Of a stretch of DNA of 64,000 nt, positions 20,801-28,800 are shown piece by piece (within the stretch, counting starts at the first letter, position 1; every line of letters starts with the position of its first letter). The notes under the pieces were generated by a model. It had not been told where the DNA came from. It was given only the letters and a program-made list of their open reading frames with translations, and did no database searches. Made by a program: the position numbers and the translations under genes. Source of the stretch: Sphaerisporangium album (lineage in GTDB: Bacteria; Actinomycetota; Actinomycetes; Streptosporangiales; Streptosporangiaceae); NCBI RefSeq assembly GCF_003323745.1, contig NZ_QOIL01000002.1, positions 403,753-467,752 on the forward strand. Direction: 5' to 3'.

Positions 20801-20898
20801 AGGCCCTGGGCGTCTTCGACCGCGATGCCGACGGCGCCTATCGCCTCGACCCGCTGCTGTACAGGGCTTGGCCCAGCCGGCGACCGCACCTCGGCTGA
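14875..20898 (+). CDS. ~2,000-residue protein with STAND/AAA-type ATPase domain, third gene of the helicase operon
   Basis: 2,007 residues from ATG 14875, which has ggag 4 nt upstream; an in-frame TTG at 14800 overlapping the previous stop would add 25 residues. Residues 1-205 form a helical domain. Two Pro/Ala/Thr-rich linkers (about 205-240 and 425-530) flank helical segments. Residues 530-1240 are almost all alpha-helical, possibly repeats and coiled coil. The ATPase core has Walker A GGRGLGKSALLRE near 1343 and Walker B RRLLILLDESDGFF near 1430, then winged-helix-like segments to about 1700. The final 300 residues form another alpha/beta plus helical module. The layout (long scaffold plus ORC/STAND-like NTPase) suggests a regulated switch or DNA-loading factor acting with the upstream exonuclease-helicase. 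No close family recognised. Confidence 0.82.
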   Translation: MGKAPESQPLYGLRREPNYEPADPEATYAALDRFLEALNAVPGLWGQVLTELTAEDVRHLLARMQKHARAHMLRHLGMKDMSRVGPSLGMQVLNGLRRLRPLDALSLSLHLARPVQEELVTDLVSPGVSDARPASSRWSGAQRRWALWAAMASSAFDARVLLHAARYDWWLPPGVPTDEGDALLATAQAVVAATPDFSFDSAFTVPSAGHTAPDATEQPEAGEQTTLEEGTRNMSDSVHLPDEAADVRNGLAKALSEARQSAERIRTVLQDGFVPAPADLAPLGALTKKLDEAKAWLAARSVILPEESVPAALKAISTVEDSWVTTGERARLAALTGLTHVTGPGEFRSELDGLAALVETLLAAPDWDGEQRELVESLLALGKLVELAASEGGSAAADAALLAQCYTRAGTLPRELAVLTGLATAGQLVQGPTRHPGTSAQSAPTATEPSAEPVMGHTSDHDEEPAAVAASSANDVRSPAVVPEAHGTAPSEPDGDLEGSVAGKPAEEPGLGRAVTPPVQEAERTPAEAPSQVDIGVAALLAQGRFGMAHAVARAAGWPEPRLWALRVAALAQAVRSDTGACAARLRVELADGDLQPEPLTQLLTVPALLRTALITGEYAAGALLVTASTRVEQCLGKVASEVGERALRGTLLEAPLIGVLADVSELERRIAAAGEAARVRLHSSRKMPLQRATEMANEWLKPIKGLLGTLLTAAEQDDRAALDRVAAEVRRLSQPDEVVKELDKLDHRHIRASSGKPVEGLARRNLLGLMTESLMVVSEWTEAVTALNRQMAGGRAWATEEIATMRATIRECEKGVLAGLAAQSAGTDNPLVAAAAEAASRSMKEIFDLLEGDTKLPLGEVPADLALTAELLKVPGATLDPQIFLTEVPDGSTPEILLDAAAMGWIAAFDAQLGVENYPVAKQMIELAKKGWLPAHGGESDLLARPQSLDALTSAEARTRSKLTAERARLLDELGHARARNEISDEQESDLAEALRLADPALRQDLHQVRLALRQAAVNLSSSREEAARRMRDRLRALSDRPDLAEADLERVRRLIDEGELATAEEHIYLLDNGEQMPVPTEQRDLERFFPAVPEALADGITKKFLATVRAGGRYAGFDALDYSGLSPDGRGNAAGALELWAKLGQTRPEERANISQRDLLPVMRLLGIEAERAERRDDLRRDRARRFIELTGVSVIGKALVPAFGTKLGIGDRRGGRLRVLLVWDRPTADLLMGWVDQDTSGDGVLVAHFGTMPPAVRRRLAARAVASGAPVVVVDDAVLAYAVANGSSHLEVTMALTLPFSSVNPYVRHKRMLVAPEMFYGRDKERRSILNPDGTQVIFGGRGLGKSALLRESKDRFEREPARVAVHLELNITSIEGGGLGAGAVWDRLRETLRTAGVLPPPKPKSRRDAHAAVREGVLDWLRHDSRRRLLILLDESDGFFESDAPGFHETNRLKELCLETKGHAKVVFAGLHSVQRFTKLNGNGPFRHLGQPTVIGPLSPQHAFDLITTPLGALGFVFADPDLVHRILNHCSYQPFLLQMFGHRLVDTMHAKRLKGQDGPPYTITAEDVEAVESDPDLRRDMISAFRDTLNLDPRYNVIANVLAHHAYENTMDTRLSDAQLADECRFWWHEGFAKLDPESFRSYLQELAGLGVLRPNNDGVGWRLRSSNALRMIGSRDEVTAELVRADSESVPPEFIAQQTRRTLRDGTRWPLTIAQVNDLLGDHVNQVRLVLGSAATGIHTVRVTLSEVVKDLGDRFDIIVAGGRKQFTDALTGGIPGQRRVVVSDFPYIGTKPEGCWEGLRAAIESRPQRSGVTRAVVLIADPATMPFWMRVLAQDLPELGVVTLRRHDRRTLKVWSVETGRFGNEHDRDRLLAVTSGWPYLVEKAFTQCTDTESEDEALRRLSAELDSPQGLADLVELVGLTADESLAAVFTELRTLMEAEGLPFGDLVTAAGLTGACPDPAAAVRCLEALGVFDRDADGAYRLDPLLYRAWPSRRPHLG

Positions 20899-21003
20899 AC
20901 CTTCGAGGCCGCGCAGTGACGAAGGCGCCCGGGCCCGGTCGACCGCCCGTCGATGTCCGCATGCCAAGGGTGAGGCAGATCGTGGCATGTTCGGGTGTGC
21001 TGT

Positions 21004-21024
21004 ATCCGGTATCCGGTATCCGGT
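21004..21024. repeat. Three tandem copies of a 7-bp unit
   Basis: atccggt is repeated three times without change between two convergent genes. It may be neutral or a weak regulatory or termination element. Confidence 0.6.
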
Positions 21025-21050
21025 GCTCGGTTGTCCGGACGGCCATGCGG

Positions 21051-21510
21051 TCAGGGTGCCGCGGAGGTAGGTGTCGTGGTCGGAGCCTGTCCCGGGGTGG
21101 CCGTGCCGGGGCTCGCCGGGGTCGAAGGTGGGGCGGTCGGCGGCTCGCGGTGGCGGTCGGCGCCGTGGCCTCGCGGGCCGTGACCGTCTCGCGGGCCGTG
21201 ACCGCCTCGCTGGTCGGGGCCGTCGCCCCGATCGTGGGGGCCGCCGGGGCCATAGGCGCTGCCGCCCCGATCACCGCGATGGCGGTCGCCGGTGACTGCG
21301 GCATCGACGGCGATCGCCCCGGCTCCGAGGTTGATCCCCAGCACGAGCGTGCCGGCGACGAACAGGAGCGGTACCTGTCGACTCCGCCAACGCGTACCGA
21401 TGGTGCGGAACCGCCTCAGGGCTGGCCGGTCCGCGGTACCGGCCTGGGGGTGAGGCGGTCTCGGCCAAGGTGTCGTCGTCGGTGTCCGGCTTCGGTGCCT
21501 CGTCGTTCAT
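21051..21510 (-). pseudogene. Small membrane-anchored Gly/His-rich protein, broken by a one-base frameshift
   Basis: From ATG 21510 the frame gives an acidic start (MNDEAPKPDTDDDTLAE) and then diverges at a C5 run (ggggg at 21446-21450 on the plus strand). If one base is removed there, translation continues into RPALRRFRTIGTRW, then a TM helix (VPLLFVAGTLVLGINLGAG) and a long tail rich in Gly, His, Asp and Arg that ends in a Pro/Thr stretch at 21051. The restored product is about 152 residues, with one membrane pass and an extracytoplasmic tail. The HGPRDG-type repeats in the tail are encoded by direct repeats near 21180-21215. No family recognised. The indel may be a sequencing error. Confidence 0.55.
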
Positions 21511-21681
21511 CGTTGTTTCCCGTTCGGTCGATCGTGGCTTCTGAGCGGCAGGCAGAAGGACGTGTCCCCGTTTCCGCCGGCCCCGTTCCACCATCCCGAT
21601 CGCGGCGGATCGTCAAGGCGGCAGCCGCCGATGACGGGCATCGGTGGCTGCCAGGAGGACAGGAGGACAGGAGGAGGGGAA
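21511..21681. other. Short gap between the small membrane gene and the ABC permease
   Basis: 170 bp, no gene seen. It contains repeated aggaggacaggagg-like purine runs at 21655-21676 on the plus strand, right after the permease stop. Confidence 0.4.
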
Positions 21682-24225
21682 TCAGGACGTGGCGATCGCG
21701 GTGAGGACGTCCAGCTTCGCGGCGCGGCGGGCGGGGAGCATTCCGGCCAGCAACCCGGCCAGGGTGGCGACCGCCACGACCAGGACGAGCCGGCCCGCCG
21801 GCACGACCAGCGCCAGTTCGGCCGTCGACCCCAGGGCGGACACCGTGCCGGCGGCGAAGGCGATGCCCAGGCCGACGCCGACGACGATCGCCAGGACCGC
21901 GATGAGCACCGCCTCGCCGCGGATCATCCACCGGAGTTGGCCCCTGGTCATGCCGACCGCGCGCAGCAGCCCGATCTCCCGGGTCCGTTCGATGATGGAA
22001 AGCGCGAGCGTGTTCGTGATGCCCATAAGGGCGATCAGGATGGTCAGCATGAGCAGGACGCTCACCAGCCCGAGGATCTGGTCGATGGACATCGTCCGCC
22101 CGGCGACCGCGGCGGCCTGGTCGCGAAGCTGCGCGGTCGGGTGGTCGGCGAGCTTCGCGGTGATCGCCTTCTTCGCGGCGGCGTCGCTCACTCCGTCGGC
22201 CACCTTGACGAAGACGCTCGCGTCCATGTTCTCCCGGTAGTTCCGGGAGTAGGTGTCGAGCGAGATGATGTAGTCGGTGGACAGGGCCTGGGCGTCACGG
22301 TCACGCAGCAGCCCCACCACCGGCAGGCGCTGCGTCCCGGTCCGGGAGAACGTCATCGGCAGGCTGTCCCCGAGGGCGAGGTGACGCTCCCGGGCCGCGC
22401 GCTCGGCCAGGACGACGCCGCCACCGGAGATCGCGTTCAGGTCGCCGGCCGCCATGCGCAGCGAGGTGACCCGAGGCAGGGTGACCGGGTCGACGGCCGT
22501 CAGCGCGTTGGTGTGCGCGCCGTCCTTCCAGTGGCCGTAGCGGAGGCGGGACGCCACCGCCACCTCGGGCAGTTCGCCGACATGGTGGTGCACGTGGTGC
22601 GACAGGCCGCCGAGCATCTCGTTCCTGGCGCTCTCGATGACGTAGTCCGCGGTGATCACCTCGGTGTAGGACCGCTGGATCGAGTCCTTGATCGAGGTGG
22701 CGAGCACGGTCATGAAGCTGATGAGCGCCAGGCCCAGGGCAAGGGCGAGCGCGGTCGCGGCGGTACGCCGTGGGGTCCGGGCGGCGGACTCGCGCGCCAG
22801 CCTGCCCGGGATCCCGGTCGCGTCGAGGGGACGCCCGATGAGCCGGGCCAGGCGCGGGGTGAGCGCCGGTCCGAGCAGGGCCAGTCCCGCGATGGCGGCC
22901 AGGGCCGCGGCGCCGACCAGGGCCAGGGAGCCGGACCCGGCGAGGACGGCGACCAGGCTGCTTGCGCCGATCCCCGTCATGCCCCATCCGGTGATCGTCC
23001 GGACCCGCCCGCCGGGCGCGGACGCGGCGGCGGACCGCCTCATCGCCTCGACCGGAGCCACCGAGGCGGCACGGCGCGCCGGCCCGATCGCGGAGAAGAC
23101 GGTCACGCCGACGCCCACCGCGAAGGCGACGATCATGGTTCTCGGCGCCACGACGAGGCCGCCGTCGGGCAGGGTGATGCCGAAGGCGCCCGCGAGGTCG
23201 CGGAGCCCGGCTGCGGTGGCGACGCCGAGCCCGATGCCCGCGACCGAGGCCGTGAACCCGACCAGCAGGGCCTCCCCGAGCACGGACCACAGGACCTGCG
23301 CCCCGGTCGCACCGGCGGCACGCAGGACGGCGAGTTCACGGGTGCGCTGCGTGATGACGATCGAGAACGTGTTGGCGATGAGCAAGGCGCCGACCAGCAG
23401 GGCCGCCGCCGCGAGCGCGAACAGCATCAGCTGCAGATGGTCGACCTGGGTCTTCGCCGCGGCCGCGCTGGACGCGGCGATGTCCTGGCCGGCCGACACC
23501 GCGTACCCGGAGCCGATCGCGGCCTCGACCCGGTCGCGCAGCCGCTGGACGTCGGTGCCGTCCGCGGCCACGACGGCGACCTCGGACACATCGCCGCCCA
23601 GCTTGAGCAGGTGCTGCGCCGTGGGCAGAGTGACCAGGCCGACCGTGCTGTTGGGCAGTCCCGGGCCGTCGCCGAACCCGGCGAGCCCCACCACCCGCAG
23701 GCTCTCGGTCTGCTCCGCCCGCACGGTCACGGTGTCACCGAGCTCGATGTGGTGCCGGCGGGCGGTGTCGGCGTCGACGACCAGCTCGTCGTCCGCGGCG
23801 GGCGGGTCGCCGGCGCGCAGCGTGAACGCGCCGACGGGTGCGGGCTCCCAGGAGGCCAGCAGCGACGCGCCCGGCGGGACGATGGTCTTGCCGTCGGCGC
23901 TGAGCAGCCCCTGGCCGCGGACGACGGGACGCGCGGCCGCCACCCCGGGCACCGCCCGGATGCGGTCCACGAGCGTGGCGGGCAGCGGGTCGCGTTCGAC
24001 CTCGACGCCCATGGCCGAGTCGAACGCGGCGGCGTCGCGCACGGTCAGGTCCACGCCGGCGGTGGACGTACGGAACTGCTCGTCGAGCAGCCGCTGGGAG
24101 GTGTCGGTCAGGATCAGGCTGCCGGTCACGAACGTGACTCCGAGGACGACGGCGATCAGGGTCAGCGCCAGCCGGGCGCGGCGGGCCAGGGTGTTGCGGA
24201 GGGTGAGACGCCACATCGGGATCAC
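21682..24225 (-). CDS. ABC transporter permease, MacB/FtsX type
   Basis: 847 residues. One N-terminal TM helix (LALTLIAVVLGVTFVTGSLIL), a large extracytoplasmic MacB periplasmic-core-like region, then a first FtsX domain around residues 250-400, further TM helices, a second extracytoplasmic region, and a final FtsX domain at the C-terminus (ending RAAKLDVLTAIATS). This duplicated FtsX layout is typical of actinobacterial exporters of lipids, peptides or drugs. The GTG start overlaps the stop of the ATPase gene by 4 bp, so the pair forms a coupled operon. Substrate unknown; no two-component genes sit beside it. Confidence 0.93.
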   Translation of the reverse strand: MIPMWRLTLRNTLARRARLALTLIAVVLGVTFVTGSLILTDTSQRLLDEQFRTSTAGVDLTVRDAAAFDSAMGVEVERDPLPATLVDRIRAVPGVAAARPVVRGQGLLSADGKTIVPPGASLLASWEPAPVGAFTLRAGDPPAADDELVVDADTARRHHIELGDTVTVRAEQTESLRVVGLAGFGDGPGLPNSTVGLVTLPTAQHLLKLGGDVSEVAVVAADGTDVQRLRDRVEAAIGSGYAVSAGQDIAASSAAAAKTQVDHLQLMLFALAAAALLVGALLIANTFSIVITQRTRELAVLRAAGATGAQVLWSVLGEALLVGFTASVAGIGLGVATAAGLRDLAGAFGITLPDGGLVVAPRTMIVAFAVGVGVTVFSAIGPARRAASVAPVEAMRRSAAASAPGGRVRTITGWGMTGIGASSLVAVLAGSGSLALVGAAALAAIAGLALLGPALTPRLARLIGRPLDATGIPGRLARESAARTPRRTAATALALALGLALISFMTVLATSIKDSIQRSYTEVITADYVIESARNEMLGGLSHHVHHHVGELPEVAVASRLRYGHWKDGAHTNALTAVDPVTLPRVTSLRMAAGDLNAISGGGVVLAERAARERHLALGDSLPMTFSRTGTQRLPVVGLLRDRDAQALSTDYIISLDTYSRNYRENMDASVFVKVADGVSDAAAKKAITAKLADHPTAQLRDQAAAVAGRTMSIDQILGLVSVLLMLTILIALMGITNTLALSIIERTREIGLLRAVGMTRGQLRWMIRGEAVLIAVLAIVVGVGLGIAFAAGTVSALGSTAELALVVPAGRLVLVVAVATLAGLLAGMLPARRAAKLDVLTAIATS

Positions 24226-25013
24226 CTCGTCTTCCGGGTCGCCGGCGCGTCGATGCTCGCCATGCGGGACAGGATGGCCGCGGCGGTGGGCTCCGCCAGG
24301 TCGCCGACGACGCGCCCGTCCGCGAGGAACACCACGCGGTCGGCGAAGGCGGCGGCGTTCGGGTCATGGGTGACCATCACGATGGTCTGTCCCAGCTCGT
24401 GCGCGGCGTGCCGGAGGAAGCTCAGCAGCGCCTCGCCCGCCCGGGAGTCCAGGTTGCCGGTCGGCTCGTCGGCGAACACGATCTGCGGCCGGGCGGCGAG
24501 GGCCCGTGCGACCGCGACCCGCTGCTGCTGTCCGCCCGACAGTTCGGCCGGGCGGTGACGCAGCCGGTCGCCCAGGCCGAGCGTGGCGACCAGATCGTCG
24601 ATCCATGCCCGGTCCGGCGGCCGTCCCGCCAGGGGCAGGGGGAGGACGATGTTCTCGGCGGCGGTGAGCGTCGGCACCAGGTTGAAGCTCTGGAAGACGA
24701 ATCCGATGCGGTCGCGGCGCAGCAGCGTGCGCTTCCGCTCACCGAGTCCGCTCAGGTCGGTGTCGCCGAGCAGCACCTGTCCCGCGTTGATCGTGTCGAG
24801 GCCGGCCAGGGCGTGCATCAGGGTGGACTTGCCGGAGCCGGACGGCCCCATCACGGCGGTGAACCGCTCGGCCGCGATCTCCAGGTTGACGCCGTCCAGG
24901 GCGCGTACGGCCGTGTCGCCGCGGCCGTACGTCTTGACGACGTCGCGCACCTGGGCGGCGATGGCAGACCGGGTCGGGGACGGCTGGGCGGCGGGCGCGA
25001 AGCCGGTGGTCAT
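24222..25013 (-). CDS. ABC transporter ATP-binding protein, MacB/LolD type
   Basis: 263 residues from ATG 25013, chosen because aggagg lies just upstream; the frame continues upstream without coding sense. Walker A GPSGSGKST near 55, Q-loop FVFQSFNLVP, signature LSGGQQQR, Walker B ARPQIVFADEPTGNLDS and H-loop VTHDPNAAAFADR are all present, so the ATPase should be active. It energises the FtsX permease encoded immediately downstream. Confidence 0.95.
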   Translation of the reverse strand: MTTGFAPAAQPSPTRSAIAAQVRDVVKTYGRGDTAVRALDGVNLEIAAERFTAVMGPSGSGKSTLMHALAGLDTINAGQVLLGDTDLSGLGERKRTLLRRDRIGFVFQSFNLVPTLTAAENIVLPLPLAGRPPDRAWIDDLVATLGLGDRLRHRPAELSGGQQQRVAVARALAARPQIVFADEPTGNLDSRAGEALLSFLRHAAHELGQTIVMVTHDPNAAAFADRVVFLADGRVVGDLAEPTAAAILSRMASIDAPATRKTR

Positions 25014-25059
25014 GGGAGCCTCCTGGGCTGTGGAGAGGGGATCTCGGGGGTAGGGCGGG

Positions 25060-25233
25060 TCAGGATCGGCAGGGGTCCGTTCCGGGACGCGGACGCCGGG
25101 AAGCGGGCCGGCGTCCCCAGGCCGTCGCGGCGCGGCACCGGCGTACGGCGGTGCCCAGCCGGCGGCGCTCGGCGTCGCGCAGGAGCTCGGCGTGCCTGAG
25201 CTTGACGAACTCGGTGGTGAGGGCGGGGTGCAT
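25060..25233 (-). CDS. Small conserved-looking basic protein upstream of the ABC operon
   Basis: 57 residues from ATG 25233 with a perfect aggaggt 5 nt upstream. It starts MHPALTTEFVKLRHAELL, followed by an Arg-rich amphipathic helix (RDAERRRLG) and a basic tail. Similar short proteins with an N-terminal RHAELL-type helix are common near transport genes in actinomycetes (recalled, not searched). It lies 46 bp before the ATPase start and is probably co-transcribed. Function unknown. Confidence 0.7.
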   Translation of the reverse strand: MHPALTTEFVKLRHAELLRDAERRRLGTAVRRCRAATAWGRRPASRRPRPGTDPCRS

Positions 25234-25466
25234 GGCGACCTCCTCGGTCGGAATCGGCGTGACGGGTCGGTGTCACAGGAGGAGAGTCGCGGGCCGCGCT
25301 GTCCACGTACTGGCCGGACGCTGACCGAGGCCTCGGACGCCCGGCGATCGGCGGACAGGGCCCGGACAGCCGTCGGCCGCGTGCCCGCGCGCGCCGCGCG
25401 TGCCGGCGTGAACGCGGACAGCGGAAGGACAGTGCGGCGCCAGCGGGATGAGACAGCCTGCCTCAC
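25234..25466. other. Divergent promoter region
   Basis: 233 bp between the minus-strand ABC operon and the plus-strand HMA mini-protein. No gene seen; presumably holds both promoters. Confidence 0.4.
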
Positions 25467-25772
25467 ATGGCAGACGGGGGCCGCCGGGAGGCGGATGCGC
25501 GGAAGACGGAGGCGCAGGAGACGGCGAACACGGTAGAGGTGCCCATACCCGCCATGCTGTGCCGCCGGTGCGTCCGCACCGCCAGTGGCCGGGTCCGCGA
25601 CGTCCCCGGAGTCGTCTCCATCGAGGTGGACGCCCGGGAAGGACTCATGCGCGTGCGCGGAGACGCGGACCCGCGGGTGATTCTGGCCGCGCTACGGTCC
25701 GCCGGCTTCGCCACGGACGCGGACGCTGATCGCCGCAGGGCGGCACCGGATTCGCCGTCCCGGCGCCGATGA
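25467..25772 (+). CDS. HMA-domain mini-protein with CxxC metal site
   Basis: 101 residues. Residues 25-80 match a heavy-metal-associated (CopZ/Atx1) fold: a strand, MLCRRC with the two metal-binding Cys, a helix, then VPGVVSIEVDAREGLMRVRG and a final GDADPRVILAALRSAGF helix. The usual GMxCxxC is replaced by P-A-M-L-C-R-R-C. The first 24 residues are charged (RREADARKTEAQE), and the tail is Arg-rich. It is presumably a copper or other soft-metal carrier, fitting the CopZ/CopA genes 4 kb away. The RBS is weak. Confidence 0.7.
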   Translation: MADGGRREADARKTEAQETANTVEVPIPAMLCRRCVRTASGRVRDVPGVVSIEVDAREGLMRVRGDADPRVILAALRSAGFATDADADRRRAAPDSPSRRR

Positions 25773-25809
25773 GAGAAGCCGCGGCGAGCGGGGGCAGGGT
25801 GCCCGGTGG

Positions 25810-28800
25810 CTAAGGCAGGGCGGCCGCGGGGGTGGAGTCGACGGTGAGGGCCGTGTGGCGGGCTTGCTCGGCCTCCTCAGGCAGACCCGCGGCTTCGGCG
25901 CAGTCCGCCATGAGGGACCACAGCCGGGCTCGCGCCCACGGGAATTCGCGTTCCTCCAGCAGCGCCAGCGCCCTGCGGCACTCCTGCGCGGCGCGGGCGG
26001 CGTCGCCGTGGCCGCAGGCGATGCGGGCCCGTCCCCACGCCGCCCACGCCTGGCAGCGCGGGTTGCGCATCCGGCGCGCCACCTCGTCGGCTTCGGCGAG
26101 CAGGGCCGGCACCTCGTCGTCCTCGCCCACGTCGAGCAGCGTGTGCGCCAGGTGCGCGAGGGCGAAGGGCAACCCGTGCGGGGAGTCGAAGCGGCGGGCG
26201 TCCTCGATGGCCTCACGCAGGACGGCGGACGCCTCGGCATGATGCCCGGCCTCGCGCAGGGAGATGCCCAGGTGGGCCGCGATCGCGCTGTCCAGGATCC
26301 GGTCACTGGTGCGCCGCAGGAGGTCCCGGCTGTGCCGCCACTGCGCGGCGGAGGCGTCGAACTCGCCGAGGCGCAGGCTCAGGAACGCATCCAGGTAGTG
26401 GGTGATGGCCCACCACCATCCGTCCTCGGAGTCGCCGAGTTCCGCGCGGCTCTGCGCGATCATGGCGCGGTACTCCTCGGCGTCTCCGCCGTACTGCCCC
26501 GCCCAGGCCACGACCAGCCGCGAGATCGCGGCGTTGTGGCGGTCGCCGATCTCCTCGAACAGCGTGAGGCTCTGCCGGGCGGCGGCACGCGACCGCGGCG
26601 TGGGGTAGTAGACGTTCAGCGCGCCGATGCCCTGCAATGCCCTGGCCCGGGCGGCGGGGGCTCCGCCGCCGGACTCGAGGAGCGCGGACAGTGCGCGCGT
26701 CCCCTCGTGGCGCAGCCCGTAGTTCCAGAACCACACGAGCGCGCCGGCCAGCCGCAGCCCGGCCTCGACGTCGGGGCCGGCCGGATCGAGTGAATGGTCG
26801 ACCGCGGCGCGAAGGTTGTCGTACTCCTCGGTCAGGCGGGCCAAGGAGTCCCCGCCGGAGCGGACGTGCGGGCCGTGCTCCTCGGCCAGCCGCACGTAGT
26901 GGTCGAGAAAGCGGGAGCGGCACGCCTCGGCTTCCCCGGCCTCCGCGAGCCTCGACGCCGCGTACTCGCGGACGGTGACCAGCATCCGGAACCGCCCGGT
27001 CGAGGGGTCCGGGACCACGAGCGACCGGTCGACCAGCCGGAGCAGCAGGTCCAGCACCTCGCCGGGCTCGATGCCGTCGAAGCCGCAGACCTCCTCGGCC
27101 GCGGTCAGCGTCCAGCCGCCGCGGAAGACGGCGAGACGGCGCAGCAGGCGGCGCTCGGCGCCCGACAGCAGGTCGTGACTCCAGTCCAGCGTGGCGCGCA
27201 GCGTGCGGTGACGCGCCTCACTCGTGCGCGGTCCCGCGGTCAGCAGCGAGAACCTGTCCTTCAGCCGCGCCGCGATGTCGGTCACCGACAGTGCCTTGAC
27301 CCTGGCCGCGGCCAGCTCGATCGCCAGCGGCATGCCGTCGAGCCGCCGGCAGATGGACGCGACCACCGGCGCGGTCTCGGAGTCCAGGGCGAAGGACGGG
27401 CGGACGGCACGGGCGCGGTCCAGGAACAGCTGGACGGCCGGCGTGTCGGGGATCGCCGTCGCCTCGCCGGTCTCCTCGGGCACGGCCAGCGGGCTCACCG
27501 CGAGCTGGATCTCGCCCGGGACGGCCAGCGCCTCGCGGCTGGTCGCCAGCACCGTCAGGCCGGGGCAGGACTCGACCAGCCGCTCCACCAGGACGGCGAC
27601 GTCGTCGATGACGTGCTCGCAGTTGTCGACGACGAGCAGCGCACGGCTTTCCACGAGATGCTCCACCACCGCGTCGGCGAAGGTCGTGCCCGAGGCGTCG
27701 GTCACGAGACCCAGCTGAGTGGCGAAGGTCTCCGCGACGTCCGTCCCGGGCTCCAGGGCCGCGAGCCGGACCAGCCGGACGCGGTCGGCGAGGGTTTCGT
27801 CCGCTCGGCGGGCGACCTCCATGGCGAGCGTGGTCTTGCCGACGCCGCCGGGGCCGGTGAGGGTGACCGTCCGGGCCTCGTGCAGGCGCCGCAACGCCGT
27901 TTCCACGTCGTCGTGCCGGCCGATCACCGACGACAGGCGCTGAGGCAGCGCGTCGCCGCCCCGGCTCGTGGCGGCCGGCCCGGCGGGTTGCCGTGTGCCC
28001 GACGGTTCCGTAGCCGGCGCCGGACCGTCGAGCGACGGGCCGGCCGGACGGACGCGATCGGTCGACGGAATCGGCGGGGCCACGCGGTGGAGCGATGGGT
28101 CGGCCGGGGTGACGCGATCGGTCGACGGCGCGGCCGGGACAAGGGGATCGGGGGACGGGGTGGGCCGGGTGGCGGGCGGTGAGGGGACCTGCTGACGCAG
28201 GATGGCCTCCGCCAGGGCCTGGAGCTCCGGAGACGGGTCGATGCCGAGCTCGTCGGCGAGATGGTGGCGTAGCGCCTGGTACGCGGCGAGGGCCTCCGCC
28301 TGCCGTCCGCTGCGGTACAGGCCGAGCATCAGCAGACGGTGCAGCCGCTCGCGCAGCGGGTTGTCCGCGACCGACCGTTCGAGATCGGCGACGGCCTCGA
28401 CGTGCCTGCCGGCCTCCAGCAGCAGCTCCAGCCGGTCTTCGACGGAGCCCAGCCGCAGCTCCTCAAGTCGGGCGCTCTCGGCGAGCGCCCATTGGGTCTC
28501 GCCGACGTCCGCGAGCGCCGGGCCTCGCCACAGCCGCAGCGCCTCGTCGAGGAACTCCAGCGCGGCGGCGACCTGGCCGGTCGAGGCCCTTGCGCGGGCA
28601 TGGCGGACAAGGTGCTCGAACCGGTGCGCGTCAACCGACTCCGCCGGTATGGCGAGCTGGTAGCCCGGAGCCCGGGTGACCAGGACGTCGCCACCGATGC
28701 CCGCGGCCCCGAGGGCGCGGCGCAGCTTGGACACCCGGATCTGCAGTGCGTTGGTGGCGTCGGCCGGCAGGTCCTCACCCCACAGGGCGTCCGTCAGGCT

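Noticed and set aside
19210-20988. 592-residue minus-strand frame under the STAND-like gene
   Set aside because: Antisense to the ATPase and winged-helix region; no coding bias of its own.
21562-24558. 998-residue plus-strand open frame opposite the ABC genes
   Set aside because: It is antisense to clear FtsX permease and ATPase sequences and has a His/Asp/Gly/Arg-rich composition typical of mirror frames in GC-rich DNA.
26794-28182. 462-residue plus-strand frame opposite the SARP regulator
   Set aside because: Antisense to NB-ARC sequence with recognisable motifs; Gly/Arg/Gln-rich.
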